This document shows, piece by piece, positions 1-6,460 of a DNA stretch of 20,147 nucleotides (within the stretch, counting starts at the first letter, position 1; each line of letters starts with the position of its first letter). This stretch comes from Bog-756 sp052326605. GTDB taxonomy: Bacteria > Actinomycetota > Acidimicrobiia > Acidimicrobiales > RAAP-2. The DNA lies in NCBI GenBank assembly GCA_052326605.1, contig JBKQMB010000010.1, positions 1 to 20,147 of the forward strand, written 5' to 3'. Below the pieces are notes generated by a model. It was not told the origin of the DNA. It made no database searches and saw only the letters and a program-made list of their open reading frames with translations. The position numbers and the translations under genes were made by a program.

Positions 1-754
1 GGTCGAGGCCGAGGTGGGTGCCCTGGGTCACCCAGTTGATGAGCCCGGGGGCCAGCAACAACCACTGCAGCATGCTGGCGTTGTAGTCGAAGGTCAGCGA
101 CAGCTCGGCCACCCCGGCCTGGGGGTCACCCGATCCGGGGTGCTGGTAGACACCGGCCAGCACCTGGCCCGTGGCGTTCTCCAGCCACGGGGTGAGCGGC
201 GCCCCGGCGTCGATCGTCGCCGGGTAGCCGTAGGTACCGGTGTCGAAGGGCACCGTCCCGGTCAGGCCGGGCAGAGCGGCCAGGCCGGGCGCGGTCAGGG
301 TCCCGTTGGTGCCGTCGAGCGCCCCGGCCGCGGCGTCGGTCAGCCCGAGGGCCGGGTCCGGGTACATGTAGCCGTCGATCTGGCGCACCCCGTTGGTGGA
401 CTCATAGGAGAACAGAGCACTGAGCTGGCCGGCGCCGAAGGCCGTCGGCGAGTCGGCCAGCACCACCGCGTTGAAGTTGCCCACCGATCCCGTGGTGAGT
501 GCCGGGAGGGCGACCGTCTCGGCGCCGTAGGCCCCGGCGGCGGTGACCATCGTGTAGGCCACGCCCTCGCTGCTCAACGCCGACTGCCACGCTGCCGTGG
601 TCGGATCCGACGGTCCCGAGCCGACCAGGAGCACGCTGAGGTTGAGCGTTGGCGGAGCGGCTGCTCCAACCGAGCGGGGGACGGCCAGTCCCAGTGTGGC
701 TACCAGCACACTGGTCATAGCCAGCAGAACGACGGATCGCCGAAATCGAGTCAT
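1..754 (-). CDS. Secreted protein, N-terminal part, resembles Agd3/CBM87-type domain (partial)
   Basis: The minus strand is open from ATG at 754 to the window edge, giving 251 residues without a stop, so the gene continues beyond the left end. The N-terminus is a signal peptide: MTRFRRSVVLLAM, then a hydrophobic stretch ending near residue 30 at VGAAAPP. The mature part starts with a Rossmann-like strand (LNLSVLLVGSGPSD) and contains FSYESTNGVRQIDGYMYP, PWLENATGQVLAGVYQHP, and LTFDYNASMLQWLLLAPGLI. From memory this order resembles the N-terminal carbohydrate-binding (CBM87) region of Agd3-type secreted polysaccharide deacetylases and their actinobacterial relatives. That match is recollection, not a search. 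A deacetylase domain would lie outside the window. An AGGAGG lies at 772-777, about 17 nt before the ATG, which is longer than usual. Being a real exported protein is secure; the family is tentative. Confidence 0.8.
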   Translation of the reverse strand, partial: MTRFRRSVVLLAMTSVLVATLGLAVPRSVGAAAPPTLNLSVLLVGSGPSDPTTAAWQSALSSEGVAYTMVTAAGAYGAETVALPALTTGSVGNFNAVVLADSPTAFGAGQLSALFSYESTNGVRQIDGYMYPDPALGLTDAAAGALDGTNGTLTAPGLAALPGLTGTVPFDTGTYGYPATIDAGAPLTPWLENATGQVLAGVYQHPGSGDPQAGVAELSLTFDYNASMLQWLLLAPGLINWVTQGTHLGLD

Positions 755-993
755 GAGAATGAGTTGCCCTTCCTCCTGCCGAGCGCGCCAAACGCGCAAG
801 GAGCCTCATGGCACCGTAAAGGTGGAGGCATGGAATTCCTACCCTGCACTGTCGCATCGACACCCTGAACTTTCCGGCCCCGGATCGGAGCCGACCCTGG
901 CATTTCGTCGGTACCTCCCCCTCGCTGCGTCCTTAGTCATCGGTGGTGGACTGTGGGGTGCACGAACCTCGATCGCTAGCTTGACCAGGCCCG
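755..993. other. Intergenic stretch, no gene seen
   Basis: This 240-base stretch lies between the start of the minus-strand secreted protein and the first recognisable codons of the transposase remnant. It contains the AGGAGG of the secreted-protein gene at 772-777. I could not find a terminal inverted repeat for the transposase remnant or a coding segment on either strand. Confidence 0.5.
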
Positions 994-1895
994 ATGCCTG
1001 CGCCAGCCTCTCGGGTCGTGGCTCTCTCGTTCCCCTCTCGTCCCGTCCGGAGCGCCTTGGATCCTCTATGGATTCGTCGTCTCAGTGACACCGAGAAGGA
1101 CGTCGAGATCATCGTGCTCCGCCGTCAACTCCAGTTCTTGCATCGACACACGCCACGTCCCCGGGTTCACTCGGGCTGCTCGGGCGTACCTCGCCCTTGC
1201 CGGTGGGTTCCTTCCCCACCGCCGGTGGTCGATCATGATCGTGACGCCGGCGACCGTGTTGAGCCGGCAGCGGAAGATCGTCCGGAAGCGTTGGAGCTAT
1301 CCGCATCGGGGCTCGGGCCATCCTCCGATTCCCGATGAGCACCTCGACCTGATCGGTCGACTGGCACCGGAGAATCCCCGCTGAGGCGAGCTCCGAATCG
1401 TGGGCGAACTGCGCAAGCTCGGTGTCACGGTCTCCGCTACGTCCGTGCGCAACGTGTGTCGCCGCCACGGGTTGCCTCCGGCTTGGCCCAGGGAGGGACC
1501 GAACTGGTCGGAGTTCCTCCGCTCCCAGGGCGCAGAGCATGCTGGCCACCGACTTTTCCACATCGACGCGGTGAATGGGCGGGACTGCGTCCTGTTCGTC
1601 ATCGACATGGAGCGTCGGGTCGTCCACCTCCTCGGTGTCACCACGAATCCGAACGGCCGACGGGTGACCCAAATGGCCCGGAGCCTCGTCTGCGACCCGG
1701 AAGAGACGAAGCGAGCCATCCGCTTCCAGATCGGGGACCGTGATACCAAGGTCACCGCTGCATTCGACGAGGTTCTCCGGTCCGCACATATCCAGACCGT
1801 TCGCACGCCGGTGCGGGCACCGCGTGCGAACGCGTTTGCCGAGCGCTGGGTGGCGATAGTCCGAGCCGAGTGCCTCGATCACCTCCTGATTTCCT
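994..1895 (+). pseudogene. rve-type (integrase core) transposase, decayed
   Basis: The pieces of one transposase of about 300 residues lie in order but in changing frames. An N-terminal part (RRLSDTEKDVEIIVLRRQLQ) runs to about 1165. A one-base gain near 1168 moves the frame to ARAYLALAGG...KIVRKRWSYPHRGSG...LIGRLAPENPR. A TGA at 1381-1383 stands where relatives have Trp, after which GELRIVGELRKLGVTVSATS continues in the same frame. Around 1525-1560 a short out-of-frame stretch is followed by FHIDAV. The catalytic core shows the first Asp (FHIDAV), second Asp (GDRDTK) and Glu (NAFAERWV). The match ends abruptly at RAECLDHLLI near 1893, where a different element begins. At least three lesions plus loss of the C-terminus make it inactive. 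I did not assign the IS family. Confidence 0.8.
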
Positions 1896-2276
1896 GCGCT
1901 TCACGCATATCTGCGGGAAGGGCAGGAGCGGGCAGTTCTGGCTCCGGCGCACCATGATGGTCAAACGGATGCGGACCAAGCTTGCCGAGGTCTTTGGCCA
2001 ACTCAAGCGCCGCCGACATCTGCCCATCCCAGAGCTGGGCCAATGGCTGGCCAGCGTGCTGCGAGGGTATTGCGCCTACTACGCCATGCCGGGTAACAGC
2101 CGGGCAATTCAGGCCTTTCGCTATCAGGTGACCCACCGCTGGCTCACGGCGCACCGGCGCCGCAGCCAGCGCCAGCGCCTGAACTGGGAGCGCATGGCCG
2201 CCTCGCTCAACGTTGACTTCCACCAGCACAAATCCTGCATCCCTACCCTGAAGCACGCTTCGACGCTCGCACCTGA
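1893..2276 (+). pseudogene. ltrA: Group IIC-like intron reverse transcriptase/maturase, C-terminal fragment
   Basis: Only the region after the polymerase active site survives: DFLRFTHICGK, then MMVKRMRTKLAEVFGQLKRR, WLASVLRGYCAYYAMPGNSR, FRYQVTHRWLTAHRRRSQRQ and NWERM. This is the thumb/maturase (GIIM) part of group II intron RTs, which splice and mobilise their host intron. The catalytic YADD portion is absent. A one-base frameshift near 2215-2222 throws the long frame off; in the neighbouring frame the expected tail LPPAQILHPYPEARFDART ends at TGA 2274-2276. The fragment begins exactly where the transposase remnant stops, with a short shared sequence (CTGATTT) at the junction. Intron domains V and VI follow directly, so fragment and RNA end belong together. 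Non-functional. Confidence 0.85.
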
Positions 2277-2281
2277 GGCAG

Positions 2282-2353
2282 GAGCCCAGTGCGGGAATTC
2301 CGCACGCTGGGATCTGTGCGGGGGCCGCCCGAAGGGGCGGTCCCTACCGCGAC
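2282..2353 (+). other. Group IIC-like intron 3' end: domains V and VI
   Basis: Domain V is at 2282-2314: it opens GAGCCCAG, carries a five-pair upper stem TGCGG/CCGCA, the two-base CG bulge, and closes CTGGGATC. It is 33 nt, and the cap is GAATT instead of a GNRA tetraloop, suggesting decay. Domain VI follows as a GC hairpin (CCGCCC-GAAG-GGGCGG) and the intron ends at about 2353 (CTACCGCGAC). It lies six bases after the RT stop, the compact spacing known for class C introns. The 5' part of the intron (domains I to IV) is missing, so it cannot splice. Confidence 0.75.
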
Positions 2354-2354
2354 C

Positions 2355-2564
2355 GGGGCCTTCTACCGCTCCGAGTTGTACTCCCTCGCACTGCGCATCG
2401 ACCAGCACCTGGTCCGGTGGGCCATGCGGAAGTTCAAACGACTGCGGAGGAAGCCGGCAAGGGCGTGGACCTGGGTGATCGCTGCTCGACAGCAGAACCC
2501 CAGACTGCTCGCTCACTGACACCTTCTCCCGCTCACCCCCAACCGACCTGCAAGAGCCGGATGA
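2355..2564 (+). pseudogene. ltrA: Second group II intron RT/maturase, C-terminal fragment
   Basis: From codon 2355 the frame reads GAFYRSELYSLALRIDQHL, VRWAMRKFKRLRRKPARA, WVIAARQQNPRLLAH. This is the extreme C-terminus of the other common bacterial group II RT type, whose relatives read YYG-xFYxSxLY...LxxINxxLxRWxxKKYKRLR...PRLFAHW. The family Trp after LLAH is TGA here (2517-2519); the reading continues as HLLPLTPNRPARAG to TGA 2562-2564, inside domain V of its own intron. The fragment starts immediately after the end of the first intron, so everything upstream of the YYG motif has been displaced or lost. It is distinct from the RT fragment at 1893-2276 and cannot be its continuation. Confidence 0.8.
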
Positions 2565-2575
2565 ACTGAGAGGTT

Positions 2576-2600
2576 TGGGCTTGCTCCGGTTTGACGGACA
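2576..2600 (+). repeat. Left terminal inverted repeat of the IS3 element
   Basis: Begins TGGGCTTGCTCCGGTT. It differs from the right end at positions 9, 17 and 19 of 25. Confidence 0.9.
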
Positions 2601-2639
2601 TCCACCATCAGGGGCACAGCCCCGGAAAGGATGTTCAAA

Positions 2640-2948
2640 ATGGAGACTATGGAACGGAAGAAGCCCCGTCCTCGTCGGTCGTTCACCCCGGAGTTCAAGG
2701 CTGAGATCGTCGAGCGCTGTAAGCGCGGCGATCGCAGCATCAGCCAAGTGGCCAGGGACTTCGACCTCGGTGAGACGGCAGTGCGGGCGTGGGTGATCCA
2801 AGCCGAGACCGATGCCGGTGACCGGCCCGGTCTGACGACCGAGGAGCGGACTGAGCTCACCCAGTTGCGTCGGGAGAACCGACGACTGCGTGAGGACAAC
2901 GAGACGCTCAAACGAGCGACGGCTTTCTTCGCCCGGGAGACCCGATGA
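2640..2948 (+). CDS. IS3-family transposase OrfA (HTH protein)
   Basis: A 102-residue DNA-binding subunit that recognises the IS ends and, in this family, joins OrfB by frameshifting or acts beside it. The sequence shows a helix-turn-helix (FTPEFKAEIVERCKRGDRSI then QVARDFDLGETAVRAWV), followed by a leucine-zipper-like segment (LTQLRRENRRLREDNETLKR) and the closing ATAFFARE typical of OrfA. In-frame ATGs lie at 2631, 2640 and 2649; GGAAAGG at 2624-2630 sits 9 nt before 2640, so that start is preferred. The stop overlaps the orfB start as ATGA at 2945-2948. OrfB is in the -1 frame relative to orfA, but I do not see a clean slippery heptamer of the A-AAA-AAG kind, so reinitiation at ATGA may be the route. 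Confidence 0.9.
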   Translation: METMERKKPRPRRSFTPEFKAEIVERCKRGDRSISQVARDFDLGETAVRAWVIQAETDAGDRPGLTTEERTELTQLRRENRRLREDNETLKRATAFFARETR

Positions 2949-3832
2949 GCGTTGACCCGTTCATCGAGGCGGAAGAAGCCGCAGGCCACAGCGTGATGAA
3001 CGCCTGTTGCCTGCTCGAGGTCTCCCGTGCCGCCTACTACCAGCGCCGCAAAGCCGTCCCCTCTCACCGGGCCGTCACCGACGCCGAGCTCACCGAGAGG
3101 ATCAACGCCATCCACGCCGAGTCCAAGGGGACCTACGGGTCCCCGAGGGTGCACCGGGCCCTGCGCAAGCAGGGCGTCGGCTGCGGCAAGCGACGGGTCC
3201 GCCGGCTGATGCGGGAAGCAGGCCTCGAGGGACGCTGCAAGAAGCGGTGGCGCACGACGACCGTGGCCGACCCGGACGCAGAGGCGGCCCTCGACCTCAT
3301 CCGGCGCCACTTCGGCCCCGGTGTCGAAGTCGACCGCCGCTACGTGGGCGACATCACCTACATCGCCACCTGGGAGGGGCGGGCCTACCTGGCCACGGTC
3401 ATCGACCTCTCGTCCCGTCGGGTCGTCGGGTGGGCATTGGCCGACCACATGCGCACCGAGCTCGTTGCCGACGCGCTGTCCATGGCGTTCAAGAACCGCA
3501 GCCCCGAGGAAGGACTGATCTTCCATTCGGATCGGGGATGCCAGTACACCAGTGCGGACTACGGAGAGCTCGCTCGAGCAAACGGTGTCGTGCTGTCGGT
3601 CGGGCGCAAGGGCGAGTGCTGGGACAACGCCGTGGCCGAAAGCTTCTTTGCCACCATCAAGCGCGAACTCGTCGATACCCGGGCCTGGCCGACGCGTGCC
3701 GGCCTGCACCGTGCCGTGTTCGATTACATCGAGGGTTGGTACAACGTGCGCCGGCTACACAGCTCGCTCGACTACTGCAGTCCCGCCGAATGGGAAGCTA
3801 TCCTCCGCAACGCCGACCGTCAGGCGGCATGA
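2945..3832 (+). CDS. IS3-family transposase OrfB (DDE integrase core)
   Basis: A 295-residue catalytic transposase subunit. The N-terminal HTH_21-like segment contains the usual CCLLEVSRAAYYQRR and GTYGSPRVHRALR motifs. The rve domain has its three acidic residues: D136 in YVGDITYI, D196 in FHSDRGCQYTS and E232 in NAVAESFFATIKRE, so the second and third are separated by 35 residues as in the family. The C-terminus ends with NVRRLHSSLDYCSPAEWE, the expected final motif. Length and motifs are complete, so the protein should be functional. It follows orfA with a 4-bp overlap. Confidence 0.95.
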   Translation: MSVDPFIEAEEAAGHSVMNACCLLEVSRAAYYQRRKAVPSHRAVTDAELTERINAIHAESKGTYGSPRVHRALRKQGVGCGKRRVRRLMREAGLEGRCKKRWRTTTVADPDAEAALDLIRRHFGPGVEVDRRYVGDITYIATWEGRAYLATVIDLSSRRVVGWALADHMRTELVADALSMAFKNRSPEEGLIFHSDRGCQYTSADYGELARANGVVLSVGRKGECWDNAVAESFFATIKRELVDTRAWPTRAGLHRAVFDYIEGWYNVRRLHSSLDYCSPAEWEAILRNADRQAA

Positions 3833-3847
3833 TCAACACAAGCAACC

Positions 3848-3872
3848 TGTCCGCCGAACCGGATCAAGCCCA
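3848..3872 (-). repeat. Right terminal inverted repeat of the IS3 element
   Basis: Read on the minus strand it begins TGGGCTTGATCCGGTT and matches the left end at 22 of 25 positions. It is followed directly by the GTT target duplicate at 3873-3875. Confidence 0.9.
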
Positions 3873-3994
3873 GTTCACGTCCAGTTCTGTGAGAGACGGA
3901 GGGTGCGATTCCCCCCGGCTACTCGACTCTGCAAGCTGGTGAGTTCAGCGAAGGCTGTACAGGATGGCCCGAGGGCTCGCCCGCTGATTGACGC

Positions 3995-4189
3995 CTACTC
4001 GTCCTCGTCGTCCCACGCCTCGTTCCGTGCTGCGACGCGTTCTCGCCAGTTCTCTGCGTCCTCCCGTGTAGGGTACGGGCCCATTCGATCCATCTGGTCG
4101 CACTCGTCGAGCGCTTCGACCTTCTTGTGCACGAAGCAGTAGTACCACTCGCCCCGAGCGTCGCCGAGGTGTCTTGATTGGTCGGTCAT
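3995..4189 (-). CDS. Small conserved actinobacterial protein (WYYC...DRMGPY type)
   Basis: A 64-residue acidic cytosolic protein with no signal peptide. It reads GEWYYCFVHKKVEALDECDQ, then MDRMGPYPTREDAENWRERV and a charged tail NEAWDDEDE. The pattern of aromatic WYYC, a DRxGPY turn and a helical EDAxxWxERVxxRNExWD resembles the short SPOR-like proteins common in actinobacteria, often about 65 to 90 residues; their function is unknown. On the minus strand a TAGCTT lies 8 nt before the ATG and there is little Shine-Dalgarno beyond GGTAGG right next to it. A longer overlapping frame (3945-4199) lacks this conserved look and was not chosen. The gene lies just beyond the 3' flank of the second intron remnant. 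Confidence 0.72.
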   Translation of the reverse strand: MTDQSRHLGDARGEWYYCFVHKKVEALDECDQMDRMGPYPTREDAENWRERVAARNEAWDDEDE

Positions 4190-4246
4190 ACCTACCCAAG
4201 CTATGGCTCCCGGCGCCGTAGTGCCGGCAGCCTCACGCCAACGACC

Positions 4247-4468
4247 TCAGGTTCCGGCGCAGGCCAGGTACAGCCCCGAGAACATGATGTCGACACCGAC
4301 GGCTCCATACCGGTGTTGGTGGTCCGGTCCCAGCGTTAGGCCGGCCTCGCCCTTGGGTGCCACATCCCGCAGCACGCCACAGCGCATGCACTGCAGCAGT
4401 GGGCGGGCGATCGCGGTCTTAGGGCCGTACCGCTTGGGGACGTTGCCGACAGAGATCTTGGGATTCCA
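4247..4468 (-). pseudogene. Unidentified open segment without a start (possible gene fragment)
   Basis: On the minus strand 74 codons lie between TAG at 4471-4469 and TGA at 4249-4247. They have strong G/C third positions and a protein-like composition: NVPKRYGPKTAIARPLLQCM, RCGVLRDVAPKGEAGLTLGP, DHQHRYGAVGVDIMFSGLYL. A CxxC pair is present. No ATG or GTG occurs near the beginning; the first ATG is in QCMRCG. I do not recognise the family. It could be a truncated 3' end of a gene lost to the nearby mobile-element activity. The plus-strand frame over the same bases (4203-4508) has poorer codon use and looks like a shadow. Confidence 0.3.
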
Positions 4469-4590
4469 CTACGCAGAGCTTGATGCGATGGCACGTAGGC
4501 GGCTTTGATCTCTACCCTCGAACCTACTGGATACCCGGAAGCGCCAAGTTTTCGAATGCGGGATCACAGCGGGTTCTTATGTTGTGATTG

Positions 4591-4596
4591 TAGCGT
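4591..4596 (+). promoter_or_regulatory. -10-like hexamer for the 4604 gene
   Basis: TAGCGT matches the TAnnnT pattern and ends 7 nt before the ATG at 4604, with no Shine-Dalgarno between them. This suggests a leaderless or nearly leaderless transcript. No clear -35 was found. Confidence 0.35.
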
Positions 4597-4603
4597 TCAG
4601 CCC

Positions 4604-5197
4604 ATGAGTACAATCTCTTGGCCGCGGACCAGGGTAGTGGCGGTTATCGGGGGGGCAGCGATCGTTGTGCTGGTGGTCGTCGGTTTGATCTTGGCAACCA
4701 ATCGGAATGCACAAGGCACCGCGCTGACACCCGCTGCTTCTGTACTCAGTCCAAGCTATGCCAGAAGCGCTGGGTTTCCGAAGACATTACAGACGGCCAA
4801 GAAGACTTCGGTCACCGACGAGAAGGGCTGCACTAACTCCGTCGAAGCCGTTTACGAGGACACAGAAGGGCAGACAGGTCTGATCTCCGACGTCTTGAAC
4901 TGTAAGTCGGTGGCATCGGCATCGACTGCTCTGGCCGCAGCCCGCAAGCAGGTTGCTACCGATCGATCGATGACAGTTCCAAAGGAACTGGGAACGTCGG
5001 CGTTCGCGTCAGCAAGCAATGCGCCTGAATACCTTGTGGTATGGCAAGCGGGTACCAGAGTGGCCATCACCGCGATCGATGTCGATATTGCGGCGTCCGC
5101 GAACACATCGAGCACGGCAGCGTCACATCCATTGACGAAGTCGCAAGGAACGACGCTTGGCCACGCGGCGCTTGAGCAGAACTCCCTTTACCCCTAG
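4604..5197 (+). CDS. Membrane-anchored extracytoplasmic protein of unknown function
   Basis: A 197-residue protein with a short basic N-terminus (MSTISWPRTR) and one transmembrane helix at residues 11-31 (VVAVIGGAAIVVLVVVGLIL), leaving the rest outside the membrane. The outer part has two cysteines, C76 (DEKGCTNS) and C100 (DVLNCKSV), which could form a disulfide, and a mixed alpha/beta pattern ending in a Ser/Thr-rich tail. I do not recognise the family; similar one-helix proteins are common among uncharacterised actinobacterial genes. The frame is open upstream to 4505, but the upstream residues look non-coding and the ATG at 4604 gives a normal membrane anchor. Base composition is somewhat lower in GC than the flanking genes. 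It appears to be a single-gene unit. Confidence 0.7.
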   Translation: MSTISWPRTRVVAVIGGAAIVVLVVVGLILATNRNAQGTALTPAASVLSPSYARSAGFPKTLQTAKKTSVTDEKGCTNSVEAVYEDTEGQTGLISDVLNCKSVASASTALAAARKQVATDRSMTVPKELGTSAFASASNAPEYLVVWQAGTRVAITAIDVDIAASANTSSTAASHPLTKSQGTTLGHAALEQNSLYP

Positions 5198-5640
5198 CGA
5201 GGCAGCTGATTCTGGAGGTAATCGACTTTCATCACCACCGTTGATCCACCGCCTTGCAACGCTGGCCCGGTGCCGCGCCAAGATGACGCCTGAGCATGGT
5301 CGTCGAGGCGTGGGATCGAGCACCGAATAGGCAATCTGTCGCTTCCCAACGGCTTGGGACCGCCGACGGTCCACGACACCGGGCGGTGGTCTCCGCAGGA
5401 TTGGAGCAGCCACATGCGGGCACTCCCCGGTTGCCACCGACGGAGAATCCAACAGAGCGACGGTCCTTCATGACATTTGTGTCGCGGCACTTCTCAGGCC
5501 ATGCCTCCCAACTCCAGACCAGGAATCGAAATCATGTTTGACCAGCAACAACGGACGTAACTGGACTCGACACGCTATCCGGCAATGCGGTTGGGCGAGA
5601 CACGGGTCAGCTGAATCCTCTGCAACCTCGGGATCCGGGC
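5198..5640. other. Intergenic stretch, no gene seen
   Basis: About 440 bases between the membrane-anchored protein and the toxin remnant. Open frames on both strands are short, low in conserved character and lack ribosome sites. I see no tRNA, strong hairpin or repeat. It may be decayed coding DNA, but nothing identifies it. Confidence 0.4.
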
Positions 5641-5751
5641 GATGGCGACAGAGGATGGCCCGGTGACCGGATCGCTGCGGGGGGAGCGGAGAGGCCTTCT
5701 CGGTCGTCGCAGGGTGCTCGGCAACGACATCCGGAAGCTGTCCGATCCCGT

Positions 5752-5918
5752 TACGTAAAGCCGTGGCATAACGGCATCACCTATGCCACGCGTCCCGAAT
5801 GGTTATGGCCTGATTTCGCAAGCAACGTCGGAGCGAGCGCGCTGAGGTGGCCCGGGCCAGGCAAGCAATGAGGCGATGCGTCGGAAAGGGCCAAACGGCC
5901 GAAGGAGGGGACTCATGA
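5752..5918 (+). pseudogene. RelE/HigB-type toxin, C-terminal remnant
   Basis: The frame ending at TGA 5916-5918 reads FRKQRRSERAEVARARQAMR, then RCVGKGQTAEGGDS. This resembles the C-terminus of HigB/RelE-like (DUF891-type) toxins, which end in a FRKQ...ERxEVxRAxxAMxR helix. The frame is cut by TGA at 5811-5813. Immediately upstream, in another frame, RYVKPWHNGITYATR could be the middle strand region of the same protein, implying a frameshift and an internal loss. The stop overlaps the antitoxin start (ATGA at 5915-5918), the usual toxin-antitoxin coupling. The identification rests on remembered family sequences and the position upstream of a HigA-type gene. An intact toxin was not found. Confidence 0.42.
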
Positions 5919-6220
5919 CTCGGTCGAGTTGGACGGGCTTGAAGGATAAGAAGCTTGGCGCCATGACGACCCTCGAGCGAGCCGAGTACGCCCGTGCCTA
6001 TGCCGAGGCGCTACTCGCTGCAGATGTCGGTGAGCGCATTCATGACGCCAGGGAGGCCGCCGGGCTGAGTCAGCGTGAACTCGCCCGCCGCATGGGTACC
6101 AGCAAGGCTGCCATTGACCGGCTTGAGTCCGGTGGCGTCGGCGCGACCCTGACGACACCCCAGCGGGTCGCCACAGCTCTTGGCCTCGAAGTGAGCGTGG
6201 AACTCCGACCCTCTGGCTGA
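5915..6220 (+). CDS. HigA-like antitoxin / XRE-family regulator
   Basis: A 101-residue DNA-binding protein. The N-terminus (KDKKLGAMTTLERAEYARAY) is the conserved head found in HigA-type antitoxins paired with DUF891-like toxins. The XRE helix-turn-helix spans about residues 42-74 (IHDAREAAGLSQRELARRMG, TSKAAIDRLESGG) and is followed by a short domain ending LGLEVSVELRPSG. GGAGG at 5904-5908 lies 6 nt before the ATG at 5915, so this start is preferred over the upstream in-frame ATG at 5876. In the family the antitoxin neutralises its toxin and represses the shared promoter. Here the toxin frame upstream looks broken, so the gene may now be an orphan regulator. An inverted repeat 20 bp after the stop may end transcription. 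Confidence 0.85.
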   Translation: MTRSSWTGLKDKKLGAMTTLERAEYARAYAEALLAADVGERIHDAREAAGLSQRELARRMGTSKAAIDRLESGGVGATLTTPQRVATALGLEVSVELRPSG

Positions 6221-6239
6221 GTCACTGGGGCAGGTTGCA

Positions 6240-6257
6240 ACCGAACCCAGGTTCGGT
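6240..6257 (+). terminator. Inverted repeat after the antitoxin gene
   Basis: ACCGAACC and GGTTCGGT form a perfect 8-bp palindromic arm pair separated by CA; a realistic hairpin has a 7-bp stem and a 4-nt loop. It is 20 bp past the stop codon. There is no following T-run, so it could also be a protein-binding palindrome. Confidence 0.35.
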
Positions 6258-6460
6258 GGGGTATGCCGGTAGCCGGTGATCGGGAGCAGCCCGAACCGTG
6301 GGCAAAGTGGAACATTATGGAGATGCGCGTTGGGTAAGGCCGACCCCTCTCCCGACCCCCACCATCAATTCAACTCTGAAGTCCGTACTCCCCGGCCAAA
6401 GGGTCGCGACAACACTGTTCTCCTCGTCCATGCCGTCTTCCCTCGTAGAGTGACAGATTG

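Larger units (their letters stand above)
2576..3872 (+). mobile_element. IS3-family insertion sequence, complete
   Basis: The element is 1297 bp. It begins TGGGCTTGCTCCGG and ends with the matching inverted end; the terminal repeats are 25 bp with 22 matches, and the tips are TG...CA. It is flanked by GTT on both sides (2573-2575 and 3873-3875), a 3-bp target duplication typical for the family. It carries orfA (HTH plus zipper) and orfB (DDE integrase) with no internal stop or frameshift visible, in contrast to all the other mobile debris around it, so it is probably the youngest arrival and may still be active. Its target is domain V of a group II intron. Confidence 0.92.
2554..3927 (+). mobile_element. 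Group II intron 3' end (domains V and VI), split by an IS3 element
   Basis: The left piece (2554-2575) starts GAGCCGGATGAACTGAGAGG; the right piece resumes after the IS and its 3-bp duplication with CACGTCCAGTTC (3876-3887). Joined, they give a 34-nt domain V: lower helix GAGCCGGA/TCCAGTTC with one C-A mismatch, CG bulge, six-pair upper stem TGAACT/GGTTCA and a GAGA (GNRA) tetraloop, with the AGC triad in place. Domain VI follows (GGAGGGTGCGATTCCCCCC region) and the intron ends near 3927 at CTACTCGAC. It belongs to the RT fragment at 2355-2564 because the spacing and order are those of a single intron 3' end. The IS breaks the catalytic domain, and the 5' end of the intron is absent, so the intron is dead. 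Confidence 0.8.

Noticed and set aside
14..868. Plus-strand open frame of 284 codons
   Set aside because: It is the antisense shadow of the signal-peptide protein on the minus strand; its composition (Gly, Arg, Gln, Val rich with no motifs) is typical of such shadows.
1109..1882. Minus-strand open frame of 257 codons opposite the transposase remnant
   Set aside because: The plus strand shows recognisable transposase motifs in order, including the DDE residues; the minus frame has none and no ribosome site.
1381..2519. TGA codons at two family Trp positions (1381 and 2517), as if TGA were read as Trp
   Set aside because: Both lie in mobile remnants that also carry frameshifts and truncations. 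Intact genes here end at TGA (both IS3 transposase ORFs, 3832 and 2948) and use TGG for Trp, so ordinary decay explains it.
2900..2948. Programmed -1 frameshift signal between the IS3 orfA and orfB
   Set aside because: OrfB is in the right (-1) frame, but no canonical slippery heptamer or clear stimulatory hairpin is visible near the overlap; the ATGA overlap is enough to explain coupling. It remains possible.
4203..4508. Plus-strand open frame of 101 codons
   Set aside because: No motif or ribosome site, and the opposite strand has better codon bias.
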